The notes under the pieces: generated by a model
The model's input: only the letters and a program-made list of their open reading frames with translations
Told to the model about the DNA's origin: nothing
Databases searched by the model: none
Position numbers and translations under genes: made by a program
Assembly (NCBI GenBank): GCA_963817635.1
Contig: CAWFPR010000016.1
Coordinates: 62,001 to 126,000 of the forward strand
Direction of reading: 5' to 3'
Source: CAWFPR01 sp963817635
Lineage (GTDB): Bacteria > Acidobacteriota > Vicinamibacteria > Vicinamibacterales > 2-12-FULL-66-21
DNA length: 64,000 bases
Shown: positions 62,032 to 64,000 of the stretch, in pieces
Layout of the letters: the number at the start of each line of letters is the position of its first letter
Numbering within the stretch: position 1 is the stretch's first letter

Positions 62032-62350
62032 TGGAGTCCCCCTCGGAGGCGCCCCGCAAACGGCCCGCCGCGCCTCCGCACACCTTATACCCTGCCAGGC
62101 GTGTCTGCCGCGCGCCGATGTGACCAGTGGCGGTCAGGTCGCGACCCGGACGCCTGGCGGCGGCCGAACCGCGGCACAGCCGGGCTGCCCAGTGCAGGCG
62201 CTGGCCGGCTGGAGCGGTCGAGATCCCGAGTGTAAACCAGGTCGCCGGCACTCCGGATCGACCGCTGGGCCGCCATCCGCCACCGCCTCCAGCGCGTCAT
62301 CACGTCCGGCGCCCTCGGGCCCGGACCTGGGGTCGGCCGCCGGGTGGGCG

Positions 62351-62356
62351 TATAAT
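62351..62356 (+). promoter_or_regulatory. Consensus -10 box upstream of the DHH gene
   Basis: A perfect TATAAT stands 62 bases before the start codon of the DHH-family gene in an otherwise GC-rich 386-base gap (62032-62417) that holds no gene. No good -35 is seen at the usual distance, so an activator or extended contacts may be needed. Confidence 0.5.
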
Positions 62357-62417
62357 TAGGGTTTGGTCATGCACACCCGGCGGATTGTGGGCGAGGCCCA
62401 CGAGAGGCTCTACTGAC

Positions 62418-63851
62418 GTGCGCGTCTTCGCCATCTGTCAGGACGAGCTGGTCATTCGGTCGCTCGACGAGGTGCTCCTTCCGAGCTTCGAGGTCGAGTT
62501 CCTTGTCGAGAGCAAGCCCCTGGCGCGGCGCCTGCACGACGCGCAAATCGACGTGACCGCGGGCGACCCCCGTCGGGTCGATACCTACCTCAAAGCCGAC
62601 ATCTCCCCCAACACCTGTTTCATCGTCGAGGACAACGGACGCCGCAGCATCAAGAAGACGCTGGCAGCGGTCCGCGATGCCGGCGGCACGCTCGTCTACG
62701 TGCTGCACACGGGGGCGCACGCGGCCGGCAAGGCGGCGGACGGCGTAAAAGCCGAGTTCCCGGACGTCACGCACATGGACCTCTCGGAACTCATCCGGCC
62801 GACGCTGGTCACCGAGCTCAGCCGGTCGATGACGCGCGCGCGGGTCCATCAGTATCAGCGCTACTTCGCCGATGCCGACCGCGTGCTCATCCTGCTGCAC
62901 AACGATCCCGATCCCGACGCGCTGGCCAGCGGCCTGGCGCTCCGCAACCTGCTCCGGCGGACGAAGACCACGGCCATCATCGGCGCCATCCAGGGCGTGT
63001 CGCGTCCGGAAAACCTGCGGATGGCGAACATGCTCGACATCCAGGTCGAGCAGATTACCCCCGCCTCGCTCCAGGAATTCGAGCGCATTGCCACGGTGGA
63101 CGTGCAGCCGCACTACTTCAGCGGCATGCTCGAGCGCGTGGATCTCGTCGTCGATCATCATCCGGAGCAGACCGGGTACAGCGCCGTCTTCAAGGACATC
63201 CGCGCCGACTACGGATCCACGTCCACGATTCTGACCGAGCACCTGCGGGCCGTCGACGTGAACATCTCCGAGCGCACGGCGACGGCGATGCTGTACGCCA
63301 TCAAGTCCGACACCCTGTTCTTCGCGCGGCACACGAACCGGGTGGACCTCGAGGCTTTCACGTTCCTGTATCCGCTGGCTGACGCGGCGCTCATCCGGAA
63401 GATGGAGGGAGCGGAAATCACGCTCGAGCGCCTCGAATACGTGACGCGCGCAAGCCAGGGCGGCATCCTGCGCGACCAGGTCTTCAGCGCGTTCCTGGGC
63501 GACGCGCCGCGCGAGGACTTCATCCCGTACACCGCCGACTTCTTCCTGCAGCTCGAAGACGTCAAGTGGACGATCGTCGCCGGCATCGTCAACGGCTCGC
63601 TCATCGTGAGCGTCCGCAATCTCGGCTACTCGCGCAACGCGGGTGAGTTCGTGAAGCGGTGGTTCGCGGACATCGGCAGCGCCGGCGGCCACCGCGCCAT
63701 GGCCAAGGCCGTCGTGCCGATCGAACGGTTCCGCGAGAAATTCGGCGACCTGCCGCCCGCCGACATCACGGCGCGCATCGCCGAGATGGCCGAACAGTTC
63801 CTCCACGAACCGGCGGCCGACAAGAAGAAGGAACCGATCGCCAGCCGGTAG
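62418..63851 (+). CDS. DHH-family phosphoesterase with N-terminal TrkA-N/RCK-like domain
   Basis: A 477-residue protein. Residues 1-135 form a nucleotide-binding Rossmann-like domain (RVFAICQDELVIRSLDEVLL, TCFIVEDNGRRSIKKTLAAV). The DHH domain has HNDPDPDALASGLALRNLLR, the VDHHPEQTGYS motif that names the family and SDTLFFARHTNRVD; DHHA1 ends with the SAGGHRAMAKAVVP signature. DHH-DHHA1 proteins of the NrnA type degrade nano-RNA, pAp or cyclic dinucleotide products. The N-terminal sensor fusion suggests ligand-controlled activity. GTG start at 62418 fits the beginning of the Rossmann strand. Confidence 0.88.
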   Translation: MRVFAICQDELVIRSLDEVLLPSFEVEFLVESKPLARRLHDAQIDVTAGDPRRVDTYLKADISPNTCFIVEDNGRRSIKKTLAAVRDAGGTLVYVLHTGAHAAGKAADGVKAEFPDVTHMDLSELIRPTLVTELSRSMTRARVHQYQRYFADADRVLILLHNDPDPDALASGLALRNLLRRTKTTAIIGAIQGVSRPENLRMANMLDIQVEQITPASLQEFERIATVDVQPHYFSGMLERVDLVVDHHPEQTGYSAVFKDIRADYGSTSTILTEHLRAVDVNISERTATAMLYAIKSDTLFFARHTNRVDLEAFTFLYPLADAALIRKMEGAEITLERLEYVTRASQGGILRDQVFSAFLGDAPREDFIPYTADFFLQLEDVKWTIVAGIVNGSLIVSVRNLGYSRNAGEFVKRWFADIGSAGGHRAMAKAVVPIERFREKFGDLPPADITARIAEMAEQFLHEPAADKKKEPIASR

Positions 63852-63864
63852 CTAGAGGGGCTCA

Positions 63865-63997
63865 GGGCTTCAGGCTTAAGGCTCAGGGGCCTTCTGTCTC
63901 GAAGAACCGGAGCGAACGTCGCGCGGCAATGCCCCCCGCAAGCCCCTAGCTAAGCCCTAACCAAGCCTGAAGCCTGAAGCCTCAAGCCCCTTCCTAC
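63865..63997. repeat. GGCTTCA/CTGAAGC heptamer arms in inverted orientation
   Basis: Left arm GGCTCAGGGCTTCAGGCTTA (63869-63890) faces a right arm ACCAAGCCTGAAGCCTGAAG (63960 on) and further copies, forming a stem downstream of the DHH gene. The window ends just after it. Confidence 0.8.
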
Positions 63998-64000
63998 CCC

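Noticed and set aside
62032..62417. A short gene in the 386-base gap before the DHH gene
   Set aside because: The frames seen are GC-rich shadows without start signals or family features; only a TATAAT box stands out.

Overview
The window is about 66% GC and most likely comes from the chromosome of an acidobacterium, probably from the Vicinamibacteria side of the phylum. Four genes look like the VWFA-related family typical of Acidobacteriota, one long permease has the acidobacterial duplicated orphan permease (ADOP) layout, and TPR proteins, ATGA-type gene overlaps and a REP/RAYT element accompany them. This is a judgement from family content, not from a marker-gene tree. Housekeeping anchors are recA, uvrB, rsgA, clpP, ccmE/ccmF, maf, tRNA-Phe(GAA) and tRNA-Val(CAC).

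Layout. 1-2340 (minus): ccmF (cut by the window edge), ccmE, maf. 2444-6111 (plus): a DciA-like protein, a thiolase and a 3-hydroxybutyryl-CoA dehydrogenase; the last two are separated by a broken RAYT transposase embedded in its palindromic repeats. 6200-12566: a membrane metallopeptidase with a helix-hairpin-helix domain, a divergent VapBC pair, a TPR-VWFA-TPR operon and a YdjM-like membrane protein. 12876-13916: recA. 13976-22592 (minus): a tightly overlapping operon of FHA protein, 31-residue membrane protein, PP2C phosphatase with an external beta-helix, Ser/Thr kinase with an external TPR domain, SEDS glycosyltransferase fused to a class B PBP, and a FhaA-like protein. It contains the same parts as the mycobacterial fhaA-fhaB-pstP-rodA-pbpA-pknA-pknB cluster. 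22970-29356: tRNA-Phe, two large VWFA-family proteins and several small genes. 29591-32889: a histidine kinase and sigma-54 response regulator. 32761-36167 (minus): an ABC-2 exporter and rsgA. 36247-41587: a damaged DNA ligase, a glycogen debranching enzyme, a glycosidase tail, clpP, an SRPBCC protein and a MarR regulator. 41893-49415 (plus): an efflux operon (adaptor, ABC ATPase, ADOP permease) with its own NtrC/NtrY-type pair. 49438-54477: a nucleoside and sugar-phosphate island (DeoC, RpiB, HPRT, exported deaminase, Upp, citryl-CoA lyase-like). 54660-59029: tRNA-Val, small envelope proteins and an Mla-type lipid transporter. 59033-63851: uvrB, a VWFA protein and an RCK-DHH phosphoesterase.

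Two features cut across the window. First, about two dozen single-base frame breaks occur in genes between 1 and 42.1 kb, and none are seen from 43.2 kb to the end, so many 'broken' genes here may be consensus errors rather than true pseudogenes. Second, many gaps hold heptanucleotide arrays, often as facing inverted arms, and two separate palindromic repeat families have entered coding sequence in frame.

The best candidates for something little described are the kinase/phosphatase/FHA/SEDS-PBP operon, with its phosphatase-beta-helix and SEDS-PBP fusions, and the DeoC/RpiB pair with microcompartment-style N-terminal extensions.
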